Shown here one piece after another: positions 39,064-46,326 of a DNA stretch of 64,000 nucleotides. The notes beneath the pieces were generated by a model that had not been told where the DNA came from, ran no database searches, and was given only the letters and a program-made list of their open reading frames with translations. The DNA is from Caballeronia calidae (lineage in GTDB: Bacteria; Pseudomonadota; Gammaproteobacteria; Burkholderiales; Burkholderiaceae): positions 62,001 through 126,000 of the forward strand of contig NZ_FCOX02000006.1 in NCBI RefSeq assembly GCF_900044055.2. Reading direction: 5' to 3'. Every line of letters begins with the position of its first letter. The first letter of the stretch is position 1. The position numbers and the translations under genes were made by a program.

Positions 39064-40389
39064 TTAGGACGCTTTCGCGGGCTTGCCGCGCGTATCCGGA
39101 ATCGTGCTGCTTTCACGCGTGCGCACCAGCGCGACGATGACGATCGCCGCGAGCACGCTCGCGCCGCCGAGCACCGTCAGCCCGGCGCTCGTCGAGTGGA
39201 AGGCCGCTTCGGCGGCGGTGCGGGCCATCGGCGCGAAGAAGCCGCCGAGTCCGCCGAGCGAGTTGATGAGCGCGATCCCGGCCGCGGCGGCCGCGCCCGT
39301 CAGATAGCGCGTCGGGAAAGTCCAGAAGAGCGGTTGTGCGGCGATGAAGCCGCTCGCCGCGCAGCACAGCGCGATGAGCGAGACGACCGCCGATCCCGCG
39401 AGACCCGATACCGCGATCGCGATGCCGGACATCACGAGCAGCGCCACCGCGCACAGGCGATGCGTGCCCGTGCGATCGGCGTAGCGCGGCACGATCCACG
39501 TGACGATCACGGCCGCGATCCACGGCAGCGACGTGACGAGCCCGACGCGCAAGCCCACTTTCGTGCCGAGCAGCGCCGCCACCTGTTGCGGCAGATAGAA
39601 CACGACGCCGTAGACCGCCGCCTGGATCAGGAAGTACACGCAGCACAACACGAGCACGCGCGCATCGACGAGCGCTGCCAGCACGCTGCGCGGCCCGTGC
39701 GACGACGCGAAGCGGGCGTCGTCGTCCAGCCGCCGGGCGAGCAGCGTGCGCTGTTCGTGCGTGAGCCAGCGCGCCTTCGCGGGTTCGTCGTCGAGATACC
39801 AGAACGCCCACACGCCGACGATCGACGCGAGCAGCCCTTCGACCAGAAAGAGCCATTGCCAGCCCTTCAGCCCGAGCGCGCCGTGCAGATCCAGCAGCAG
39901 GCCGGACAGCGGCGCGCCGAAGATGAACGCGAGCGGCGCGCCGAAGTAAAACACGCCGAGCGCGCGCGCCCGCGACGATTGCGGGAACCAGCGCGTCAGG
40001 TAATAGACGATGCCGGGAAAGAAGCCCGCCTCGGCCACGCCCAGCAGAAAGCGCAGCGTATAGAACGTGGTGGCGCTGTGCGCGAAGGCCATCGCCGCCG
40101 AGACGAGGCCCCACGTCACCATGATGCGGCACATCCACAGCCTCGCGCCGACGCGATGCAGCAGCAGATTGCTCGGCACTTCGAAGATGGCATAGCCGAC
40201 GAAGAACACGCCCGCGCCGAACGCGAACGCGGCATTCGACAAACCGGTGTCCTGCTGCAGCGCCTTCTGCGCAAAGCCGATGTTCGCGCGGTCCAGAAAC
40301 GCGAGCACGTACATCAACAGAAGGAACGGCAGCAGCCGGCGCATCACGCGGGACGTGACAGCGCCTTCCGACTGTGCGGAATCGTTCAT
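39064..40389 (-). CDS. MFS transporter, probable sugar-acid (rhamnonate) permease
   Basis: A 441-residue major-facilitator protein of the anion:cation symporter type with 12 predicted spans. The N-terminal LPFLLLMYVLAFLDRANIGF and the loop motif RWFPQSSRARALG are typical of the sugar-acid and hexuronate transporters. It sits between the SDR and rhmD genes, so uptake of L-rhamnonate is the natural suggestion. GGGAGAATCAC precedes the start. Confidence 0.88.
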   Translation of the reverse strand: MNDSAQSEGAVTSRVMRRLLPFLLLMYVLAFLDRANIGFAQKALQQDTGLSNAAFAFGAGVFFVGYAIFEVPSNLLLHRVGARLWMCRIMVTWGLVSAAMAFAHSATTFYTLRFLLGVAEAGFFPGIVYYLTRWFPQSSRARALGVFYFGAPLAFIFGAPLSGLLLDLHGALGLKGWQWLFLVEGLLASIVGVWAFWYLDDEPAKARWLTHEQRTLLARRLDDDARFASSHGPRSVLAALVDARVLVLCCVYFLIQAAVYGVVFYLPQQVAALLGTKVGLRVGLVTSLPWIAAVIVTWIVPRYADRTGTHRLCAVALLVMSGIAIAVSGLAGSAVVSLIALCCAASGFIAAQPLFWTFPTRYLTGAAAAAGIALINSLGGLGGFFAPMARTAAEAAFHSTSAGLTVLGGASVLAAIVIVALVRTRESSTIPDTRGKPAKAS

Positions 40390-40411
40390 GTGATTCTCCC
40401 GATGACGCGGC

Positions 40412-41173
40412 TCAGTACGTCGCGCGACCGCCCGACAGATCGAACACCGCGCCCGTGCTGAACGCGCAGTCCTCGGACGACAGCCAGAGAATCAGCGAAG
40501 CGGCTTCCTGCGGCATCAGGAACCGGTTCATCGGAATCTTGGAGAGCATGTAGTCGATGTGCTGCTGCGACATCGAATCGAAGATTTCGGTTTTCGCGGC
40601 GGCGGGCGTGACGGCATTCACGAGGATGTTCTTGCCCGCCAGCTCCTTGCCGAGCGATTTCGTGAGCCCGATCAGCCCGGCCTTCGACGCGCTGTAGTGC
40701 GACGCGTTCGGATTGCCTTCCTTGCCCGCGATCGACGCGATATTGACGATGCGCCCATAGCCCGCCTTCAGCATGTGCGGCACCACGGCGCGGCATGTCA
40801 GATACGGCCCGATCAGGTTGACGTCGATCACGCGGCGCCACACGTCGGGCGCGAGCTCCCAGGTCGCGCCGTTGCCGCCGGTGATGCCCGCGTTGTTGAC
40901 GAGCACGTCGATCCGGCCATGTGCCGCGAGTGTCTTCTTCACGGCGGCGTCGACGGACGCTTCTTCGGTGAGCTCGACGACCGCGTCGCTGATCCTGCGC
41001 TCCCTGAACTTCGTCGAGAGTTCGGCGCTCGTGCGCGCGAGGCGCTCCCCGTCGACATCCCACAGCGACACATCGGCGCCCGATTCCAGCGCGCGCTCGG
41101 CCACCGCGAGTCCGATGCCGCGCGCGCCGCCCGTGATGATCACCACGCGGTTTGCCAGGTCGATACGGTTCAT
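40412..41173 (-). CDS. SDR oxidoreductase, probable 2-keto-3-deoxy-L-rhamnonate 4-dehydrogenase
   Basis: A 253-residue short-chain dehydrogenase: TGGARGIG cofactor loop, NNAGI, and catalytic HYSASKAG. It heads the operon with the MFS permease and rhmD, which fits the NAD-dependent dehydrogenase step (LRA5-type) of the diketo-hydrolase branch of L-rhamnose breakdown. A general 3-oxoacyl-reductase-like role cannot be excluded by sequence. AAAAGGAGACG precedes the ATG. Confidence 0.75.
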   Translation of the reverse strand: MNRIDLANRVVIITGGARGIGLAVAERALESGADVSLWDVDGERLARTSAELSTKFRERRISDAVVELTEEASVDAAVKKTLAAHGRIDVLVNNAGITGGNGATWELAPDVWRRVIDVNLIGPYLTCRAVVPHMLKAGYGRIVNIASIAGKEGNPNASHYSASKAGLIGLTKSLGKELAGKNILVNAVTPAAAKTEIFDSMSQQHIDYMLSKIPMNRFLMPQEAASLILWLSSEDCAFSTGAVFDLSGGRATY

Positions 41174-41225
41174 GGGTTCGTCTCCTTTTCGTTTTCGTTG
41201 CTTTGGTTGTCATGCCGTGAGAGGC

Positions 41226-41283
41226 ACTATAGTCCCACGCCAATAGCGCAACAATTCGAAAGGGCAATCGTTCGATAGCAAAA
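41226..41283 (-). promoter_or_regulatory. Promoter of the SDR-MFS-rhmD operon, matching the rhaM promoter
   Basis: On the minus strand TTGTTG (41254-41249) and TATAGT (41231-41226), 17 bases apart, form a promoter 53 bases from the start codon. The block shares ACTATA, ACAAT, CGAAAG and a terminal GCAAA in the same order and spacing as 33353-33410, with one gap. The dyad is less perfect here. Confidence 0.65.
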
Positions 41284-41316
41284 CCGGATCGAAGCGTCGG
41301 GCCGAACGGGCGATGG

Positions 41317-41392
41317 TTAAGATTTCTCGATGAATCCCAGTGAAATCGGCGTAAAGTTACGATTTCTCGATAATCGTTAAGAAATCTCGATG
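41317..41392. promoter_or_regulatory. Phased dyad array overlapping the fic start
   Basis: Boxes of the form TTAAGATTTCTCGATG occur at 41317, 41357 and 41377, with a degenerate one near 41338, so spacing is close to 20 bases, two helical turns. Facing arms make dyads: GATTTCT (41361-41367) with AGAAATC (41380-41386), and GATTTCT (41321-41327) with TGAAATC (41341-41347). The fic ATG at 41390 is the last three bases of the final box. Confidence 0.7.
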
Positions 41393-42874
41393 ACGCCGAT
41401 CGGTTATGCCCGTCTCATTGCCATCGGCGAGTTGCGCGTGACGCCGCCGCAGCGGCTCGCGTACGCCAGTTCGTCGGTGAACCGGCGCATCGACAGCGAA
41501 AGCCAGATTCTCTTTCCGAACAGTGTCGCCTTCGACGATACGCCCGTCGGACATCTGGAGTTCGCGCTGCGTCACGAAGGCGTGAATCTCGAAGTCATCG
41601 ATGCCGCGTTCGAGCATATGGAGCCCGGCGAACTCATCGCGCGTTTGCGCGAGACGCCGACCGGCGAGCAGATTCGCCGCGCGTGTTTTCTCTGGGAATG
41701 GCTGACGGGACGGGACCTGGATGCGGGCGTGACCGTCAAGGGCGGCTATGTCGATCTCTTTCCGGCCGACCTCTACTACACCGCGCCGCAGCCGACGCGC
41801 GCGCCGCGCTTTCGCGTGCGCAACAACGCGCTCGGCACGCCGGGGTTCTGTCCGATCGTCCATCGCGCGGCCATCCCCGACGATCCGCCCCTGGCCGACC
41901 TCCTGCTCGAAGCGCAAAGCACACTCGATGCGATGCAGGACCCGGAGCTGTATCGGCGTACGCTCGCGTTCCTGTATCTGTCGGAAACGCGAGGCAGCTA
42001 CGCGATCGAATCGGAGACGCCCAGCTCGGACAAGCAGGAGCGCTTCGTTCAGCTTCTGCGGCGCGCGGGCGAGCAGGCGATCGTCGATGAAGAATGGCTC
42101 GTGCAGCTACAGAACGTGATCGTGCGCGATGTCTACAGCCAGGAAGCGTCGTACCGGAGCAAGCAGAACTGGCTGGAAGACGCGGCGGGACGCGTCGACT
42201 TCTTTCCCGCGCCGATCGGCGATCTGCGGCGCGTGATGGCCGACTGGGAACACTTCATCAACGATCCGAAGCGTTGCCCCGACGTGCTCGTGAAGGCCGC
42301 GTGCGCCGCCTTCGGCTTTGTCTATCTGCATCCGTTCTTCGACGGCAACGGCCGGCTGCATCGCTTTCTCATTCAGCACGTGCTCGCGCGCTCGGGGCTG
42401 CTCGCGGCGGATACCGTGATCCCGGTTTCGGCGGTGATGGAGCGCAATATTCCGGCTTATCACGCCGTGCTGACGGCGTTTTCGCGCCCGGTGACGCGGC
42501 TGTGGGACTACCGGCGCATCGATACGGAGCCGCTCGTGCTGAGCGCGCCTTCGAGCCGCGCGTATCGCTTCTTCAACGCCGACCGCGAAGTGGCGTTTCT
42601 CCACGCGATGATCAAGGAGGCCGTGCGTGAGGAAATTCCGCGCGAGATCGCCTGGCTGCAAGACTACGACGTCGCGTTTGCGCGCCTGAACGATGAATTC
42701 GATCTGCCGCGCAAGGACTTGTCGGCGCTCATCCGCATGGTCCAGTCCAACAAGGGCGTGCTGTCGGTGCATCGCCGAAAGCAGTATCAGCACATTCCCC
42801 GTCCCGTGCTCGATCGCATCGAGGAAGTCGTGCGCGACGCGTTCACGAACCACCCGGCAGCATCGGGAAATTAG
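41390..42874 (+). CDS. Fic-domain protein (predicted AMP-transferase) with C-terminal winged-helix region
   Basis: A 494-residue Fic-family protein, predicted to transfer AMP (or another nucleotide phosphate) to protein hydroxyls. The active loop HPFFDGNGR is at residues 314-322 with catalytic His314. An inhibitory-helix motif of the (S/T)xxxE type, SYAIES, is at 203-208 with Glu207, so the enzyme is probably self-inhibited (class II). Residues about 440-490 resemble a winged helix and may bind DNA. No separate antitoxin gene is adjacent. Start codon lies inside an operator-like array. Confidence 0.88.
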   Translation: MTPIGYARLIAIGELRVTPPQRLAYASSSVNRRIDSESQILFPNSVAFDDTPVGHLEFALRHEGVNLEVIDAAFEHMEPGELIARLRETPTGEQIRRACFLWEWLTGRDLDAGVTVKGGYVDLFPADLYYTAPQPTRAPRFRVRNNALGTPGFCPIVHRAAIPDDPPLADLLLEAQSTLDAMQDPELYRRTLAFLYLSETRGSYAIESETPSSDKQERFVQLLRRAGEQAIVDEEWLVQLQNVIVRDVYSQEASYRSKQNWLEDAAGRVDFFPAPIGDLRRVMADWEHFINDPKRCPDVLVKAACAAFGFVYLHPFFDGNGRLHRFLIQHVLARSGLLAADTVIPVSAVMERNIPAYHAVLTAFSRPVTRLWDYRRIDTEPLVLSAPSSRAYRFFNADREVAFLHAMIKEAVREEIPREIAWLQDYDVAFARLNDEFDLPRKDLSALIRMVQSNKGVLSVHRRKQYQHIPRPVLDRIEEVVRDAFTNHPAASGN

Positions 42875-42910
42875 GCTTTTTCGAAGCGAGCGCGCAAATC
42901 TCGCCAAAAA

Positions 42911-42946
42911 TTAAAATTTCTCGATAAACGTCAAGAAATTTCGATG
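42911..42946. promoter_or_regulatory. Downstream copy of the fic dyad
   Basis: TTAAAATTTCTCGAT and TCAAGAAATTTCGATG, starting at 42911 and 42931, repeat the upstream two-box unit with the same 20-base spacing. The arms AAATTTCT and AGAAATTT (42914-42921 and 42934-42941) are fully complementary although their sequence differs from the upstream arms. It lies 36 bases after the fic stop and nine bases beyond the end of the small minus-strand gene. Confidence 0.65.
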
Positions 42947-42954
42947 CGGTGCGC

Positions 42955-43128
42955 TCACGACGATCGCTCCTCGACCGTGCGCTTGCGTGACACAGGCGCC
43001 GCTTTCGTCGCGTTGCTAGGGCCATCGGAAACGGACAGCGAATCGTTGAAATGCCTGTCCGCGGCAAGCGCGAACGCAAAAAGCGCGGCGACTCCAATCG
43101 GGCAAAGCAAAAGAACAGTGAGCAGCAC
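42955..43128 (-). CDS. 57-residue single-span membrane protein
   Basis: A small frame starting at GTG (43128) with GGAGG five bases upstream. The N-terminal half is a clean membrane span (LLTVLLLCPIGVAALFAFAL) and the rest is polar and basic. It runs toward fic on the opposite strand and stops nine bases from the downstream dyad. No family recognised. The ribosome site plus membrane span make it more likely real than a chance frame. Confidence 0.5.
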   Translation of the reverse strand: MLLTVLLLCPIGVAALFAFALAADRHFNDSLSVSDGPSNATKAAPVSRKRTVEERSS

Positions 43129-43336
43129 GGCGGCCTCCGATCATTGATGCATCGCAGTGTAACGCGCATAAAGGCGCCAATTGTCGCGAAAAAAGGCAAT
43201 ACTCCATTCAACAATCGCGAACTTTATTTCACTCCGGAGTCGACGAACGTCAGCGCAAGGAGCGCGTCAGGTCTCAGGCACGGTCGTTGCTCAAGGCTTC
43301 GGCCTTTAATCAGACGATCACTCGAGCAATCACAGC

Positions 43337-43606
43337 ATGTTCACTCCGAAAGCCTGCACCGCGACCTGCGTACTCGACGGAATGCCCGTCACGCTGACTT
43401 ATCATCCCGACACCACCTTGTTGCGCATCACCGACGCCAACGGCCGCTGCGTGCGCGAAACCCGCTGGCCGGCGCCGTGGCGGACGCTGCTCGCGACATT
43501 GCGCGAGTTCGGCGGACGCGAATCGCAAGATGCGCTTTCGATGTTGCTCGACGAAATCCCCGCCGCGCACCCGCCCGCACGCGAACGCGCGTCCGCGCTG
43601 GCCTGA
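43337..43606 (+). CDS. Small protein of unknown function upstream of csp
   Basis: An 89-residue frame with a plausible globular sequence: beta-like [20 protein letters not shown], then a helical segment around [13 protein letters not shown]. No known motif. It lies 76 bases before a cold-shock gene on the same strand. No strong ribosome site is visible. Confidence 0.5.
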   Translation: MFTPKACTATCVLDGMPVTLTYHPDTTLLRITDANGRCVRETRWPAPWRTLLATLREFGGRESQDALSMLLDEIPAAHPPARERASALA

Positions 43607-43682
43607 CGCGTCCGCATGTTCTGATAACGATCCACTTACGCGAGGACAATCCTCGCCCAACGCTGCAGAAGAAGAGGAAACG

Positions 43683-43886
43683 ATGGCAACTGGCACTGTG
43701 AAATGGTTCAACGATGCGAAGGGCTTTGGCTTCATCAAACCCGACGACGGCGCGCCGGACCTGTTCGCGCATTTTTCGGAAATCCGCGCCGACGGCTTCA
43801 AGTCCTTGCAGGAGAACCAGCGCGTGCTGTTCGAAGTGAGACAGGGACCGAAGGGCTTGCAAGCCGCCAACATTCAGCCGCAGTAA
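43683..43886 (+). CDS. Cold-shock domain protein
   Basis: A 67-residue CspA-type single OB-fold that binds single-stranded RNA and DNA. RNP1 is KGFGFIKP and RNP2 is LFAHFSEI, both intact. It acts as an RNA chaperone; growth-phase versus cold control is not readable. The leader has a short hairpin (GCGAGGA with TCCTCGC, 43640-43656) and AGAGGAAACG before the ATG. Followed by a strong hairpin. Confidence 0.95.
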   Translation: MATGTVKWFNDAKGFGFIKPDDGAPDLFAHFSEIRADGFKSLQENQRVLFEVRQGPKGLQAANIQPQ

Positions 43887-43892
43887 ACCTTC

Positions 43893-43927
43893 GTGGCCGT
43901 GAAGCCTGGCAACGGCTTCACGGCCAC
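43893..43927 (+). terminator. Terminator hairpin between csp and the DUF6622-like gene
   Basis: A perfect 14-base stem (GTGGCCGTGAAGCC with GGCTTCACGGCCAC) and 7-base loop lies between two convergent genes. Only a short T-containing tail follows on either strand; it probably serves both. Confidence 0.7.
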
Positions 43928-43935
43928 TTGAGCGG

Positions 43936-44454
43936 TTACGCGCGCTCCAGAACGGGCTCCGCCGTCGGCCGCAGCGCCAGCCAGTAGATCAGAAAGCGCC
44001 CGGCGAAGATTCCCGCCACGATGCCCGAGACAAGACCATTCAGCACGATGAAGGTCGAATCCACGCCGATATGCGCCGCCGTCGCGAGCTCGAAGCCGAT
44101 CCAGAATTTCATCGCGAAGGTCAGAAGGATCAGCGCGAGCGGCACCGCCGAGCCCGGCAGCGTGACCGTGCGAGCCATGCGGTCCACCGTCAGGCCGCTC
44201 TTCCTTGCGATTGCCGCGCCGACTCCCACACCCAGCGCGCCGCCCGCGACCCACATCAGCGCCGTATCCCAGCCCGCCGCCGGATCGGACAGCACATGCA
44301 GCAGCCCCCAGACCGCGAAAACGGCCGGCACGATGCCGAGTTTCGAGAGCGGCGCGGTGCCGCTCTTCATCGCTTTCATGCCGCGCGAGACCAGCACGGC
44401 GAGCAGGACCCAGACCCACGTAGGCGTACCCAGCAAGATGTCTTGGAAGGACAT
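43936..44454 (-). CDS. DUF6622-like inner-membrane protein
   Basis: A 172-residue membrane protein with about five hydrophobic spans. The opening ILLGTPTWVWVLLAVLVSRG, followed by a basic turn, resembles the DUF6622 family, which has no known function. It is divergent from a TetR-type gene with two matching operator-like sites between them, so it is probably repressed by that regulator. Confidence 0.75.
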   Translation of the reverse strand: MSFQDILLGTPTWVWVLLAVLVSRGMKAMKSGTAPLSKLGIVPAVFAVWGLLHVLSDPAAGWDTALMWVAGGALGVGVGAAIARKSGLTVDRMARTVTLPGSAVPLALILLTFAMKFWIGFELATAAHIGVDSTFIVLNGLVSGIVAGIFAGRFLIYWLALRPTAEPVLERA

Positions 44455-44492
44455 GACGTTCTCCTGTGATCGGTGAGGCGCTTCGCGCCGTT

Positions 44493-44562
44493 AATCTTTA
44501 CGGTGGAAAGATTTTGACTTTCAAGCGCTTTTGCGTCAACATAATTTTCCATTGTAAAGATT
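44493..44562. promoter_or_regulatory. Two inverted operator copies in the TetR divergon
   Basis: AATCTTTAC-GG-TGGAAAGATT (44493-44513) is itself dyadic (AATCTTT with AAAGATT). On the opposite strand AATCTTTAC-AA-TGGAAAATT (44562-44543) repeats it. The pair straddles the promoter region between the membrane-protein and TetR genes, the classic arrangement for an autoregulated TetR repressor. Confidence 0.65.
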
Positions 44563-44587
44563 GATCGACCAGCGAGTCTCCATTCCT

Positions 44588-45256
44588 ATGCAGAACGTCA
44601 CGCCAGCAAGAAAACGCGGCCGCCCCGCGAAAGCGGCGGAAGCCGCGCCGCATCCCTATCATCACGGCTCGCTGCCGGAGGCGCTGTTGCATGCCGCCGA
44701 AACCGTGCTGCGCCGCGACGGGCTGCGCGGTCTCACGCTGCGCGCCATCGCGCGTGAGGCCGGGGTATCGCACACGGCTCCGCAACATCATTTCGGCGAC
44801 ACGGCGGGTGTGCTGGCCGAACTCGCGGCAAGCGGACATCGGCGGCTCGCGCAATCGATGAAAAAGCGCGCCGCCGACGTGAAGCCCGGCGTCGAACGCG
44901 GCCGGGCGATCGCGCACGGCTATATCGACTTCGCGGCGGCCAATCCCGACCTTTTCCGGCTGATGTCGCGCAATGAACTGCTCGACACGGACCGGCCTTC
45001 GCTCGTCGAAGCGCGGCGCATGTCGGCGGCCGGCCTCGCCGACGTGTTCGATTCCGTGCCCGACATCGCGCCGGGCAGCAAGAGCGCGTTCGGCACGATG
45101 ACGCAGGAGCAGACCATCGCGATGGCATCGGCGTGGGCGCACGTGCACGGCCTCGCGTCGCTGCTGATCGACAACCGGCTCAACGCGCTCGCCGCCGCGC
45201 CGGGCACCTTCCGCACGCCGCGCGATCTGGTCGACGCCGTGATCGACAACATGTGA
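44588..45256 (+). CDS. TetR-family transcriptional regulator
   Basis: A 222-residue TetR-type repressor. The DNA-binding segment is LRGLTLRAIAREAGVSHTAP followed by HHFGDTAGVLAELA at about residues 40-75, then a C-terminal ligand domain. I chose the ATG at 44588, since the TTG at 44561 lies within the operator and would add residues before the basic N-terminal tail. It probably controls itself and the divergent membrane protein. Ligand unknown. Confidence 0.88.
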   Translation: MQNVTPARKRGRPAKAAEAAPHPYHHGSLPEALLHAAETVLRRDGLRGLTLRAIAREAGVSHTAPQHHFGDTAGVLAELAASGHRRLAQSMKKRAADVKPGVERGRAIAHGYIDFAAANPDLFRLMSRNELLDTDRPSLVEARRMSAAGLADVFDSVPDIAPGSKSAFGTMTQEQTIAMASAWAHVHGLASLLIDNRLNALAAAPGTFRTPRDLVDAVIDNM

Positions 45257-45449
45257 GTCACGCGCGCGCCGGCGAACCGCGGCCCGACGCATTTCGCCAA
45301 TGACATCAAGAATTTGCGCCGCGATGAGCGGTGCATTTTGAGTACGCCGGGCCGCGCCATTTACAATGTCGAAACAACTGCGCATGGCCGCCCGGCCCGC
45401 GCCGGGCCGCGCCTTCCGCAGTTCCACTCTTACGCATCCCACTGGCTGA

Positions 45450-46304
45450 ATGGTCACTGAAACGTCATCTTCGGAATCACTCGCCGTCGCGGAACGCGTG
45501 CGCGAACTCATGAGCCGGCACGGCATCGGCAAGCGGCAGCAGACCGCCGAGTTGTGCCGCATTCTCGACCTGAGTTTTTCGCAGGGGCATCGGAAGCTGC
45601 GCGGCAACAGTCCGTGGACGCTCGCGCAGATCCGCCGCGTCGCCGATGCCTTCGACGAGCCCGCGCTCCAGCTCTTCGACTCCATCAACACGCGCCCCGA
45701 CGAAACCGAAGGCACCGCGCACGACGCCGTGTTCAAGCTCGGCTCGGTGGAAATCCCTTGCATGGCGTGGGTCGGCAACGCACTCGAGGCGGGCAGCCGG
45801 CCGGATTTCATCGCGCAGAAGCTCAACAACCGCTGGATCGTCACCAAGCATGAGGGCGTGCTGCTGCAGGAAGCGTGCGACGTCCACAAGATCGAGATCC
45901 AGCCGCGCCGCCCGGACACCGACAAGCCGATCATCGCCGTGGTCGACGACGATCACGCCTCCGCCGACAACCTGCACGACTATCTCGAAGCCACCGGTTT
46001 CGCGGCGATGGCCTTCTACGGTCTCGACGCGTTTCGCGAAGCGCTGCAGACGCAGGTTTTCGATGCCGTGGTGATCGACTGGCTGTTCGGCATGCATACG
46101 TCGGCGGACGCGATCCGCGCGGTGCGCGAGTCGGACAATCCGGACGCGCCGGTATTCGTCCTCACGGGCGAGCTCACCACGGGCAAGGCGAGCGAATCCG
46201 AGATCAGCCAGGTCATCCGCGACTACAACGTGGCGTGTTTCGAGAAGCCGGCGCGGCTCGGCATACTCGTCGCGGATCTGTCGAAACGGCTGATGCGCAG
46301 CTAG
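45450..46304 (+). CDS. BetR-domain regulator fused to a receiver domain
   Basis: A 284-residue protein with reversed order for a response regulator: an N-terminal BetR-type helix-turn-helix (about residues 10-90, SFSQGHRKLRGNSPWTLAQI), a linker, then a complete receiver domain. The receiver has the acidic cluster Asp166-168, phospho-acceptor Asp210 in VVIDWLFG, LTG and Lys266. It converges with a hybrid histidine kinase, a likely partner. Target genes unknown. Confidence 0.85.
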   Translation: MVTETSSSESLAVAERVRELMSRHGIGKRQQTAELCRILDLSFSQGHRKLRGNSPWTLAQIRRVADAFDEPALQLFDSINTRPDETEGTAHDAVFKLGSVEIPCMAWVGNALEAGSRPDFIAQKLNNRWIVTKHEGVLLQEACDVHKIEIQPRRPDTDKPIIAVVDDDHASADNLHDYLEATGFAAMAFYGLDAFREALQTQVFDAVVIDWLFGMHTSADAIRAVRESDNPDAPVFVLTGELTTGKASESEISQVIRDYNVACFEKPARLGILVADLSKRLMRS

Positions 46305-46326
46305 CCGCCAGCGCTGGACCGTTCCG

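Noticed and set aside
41317..42946. CRISPR or insertion-sequence interpretation of the repeats around fic
   Set aside because: Too few units, no spacers of regular unique sequence, no transposase and no terminal inverted repeats.
42944..43147. Plus-strand frame starting in the downstream fic dyad
   Set aside because: The start falls in the repeat by chance, there is no ribosome site, and the minus-strand frame with GGAGG and a membrane span is more convincing.
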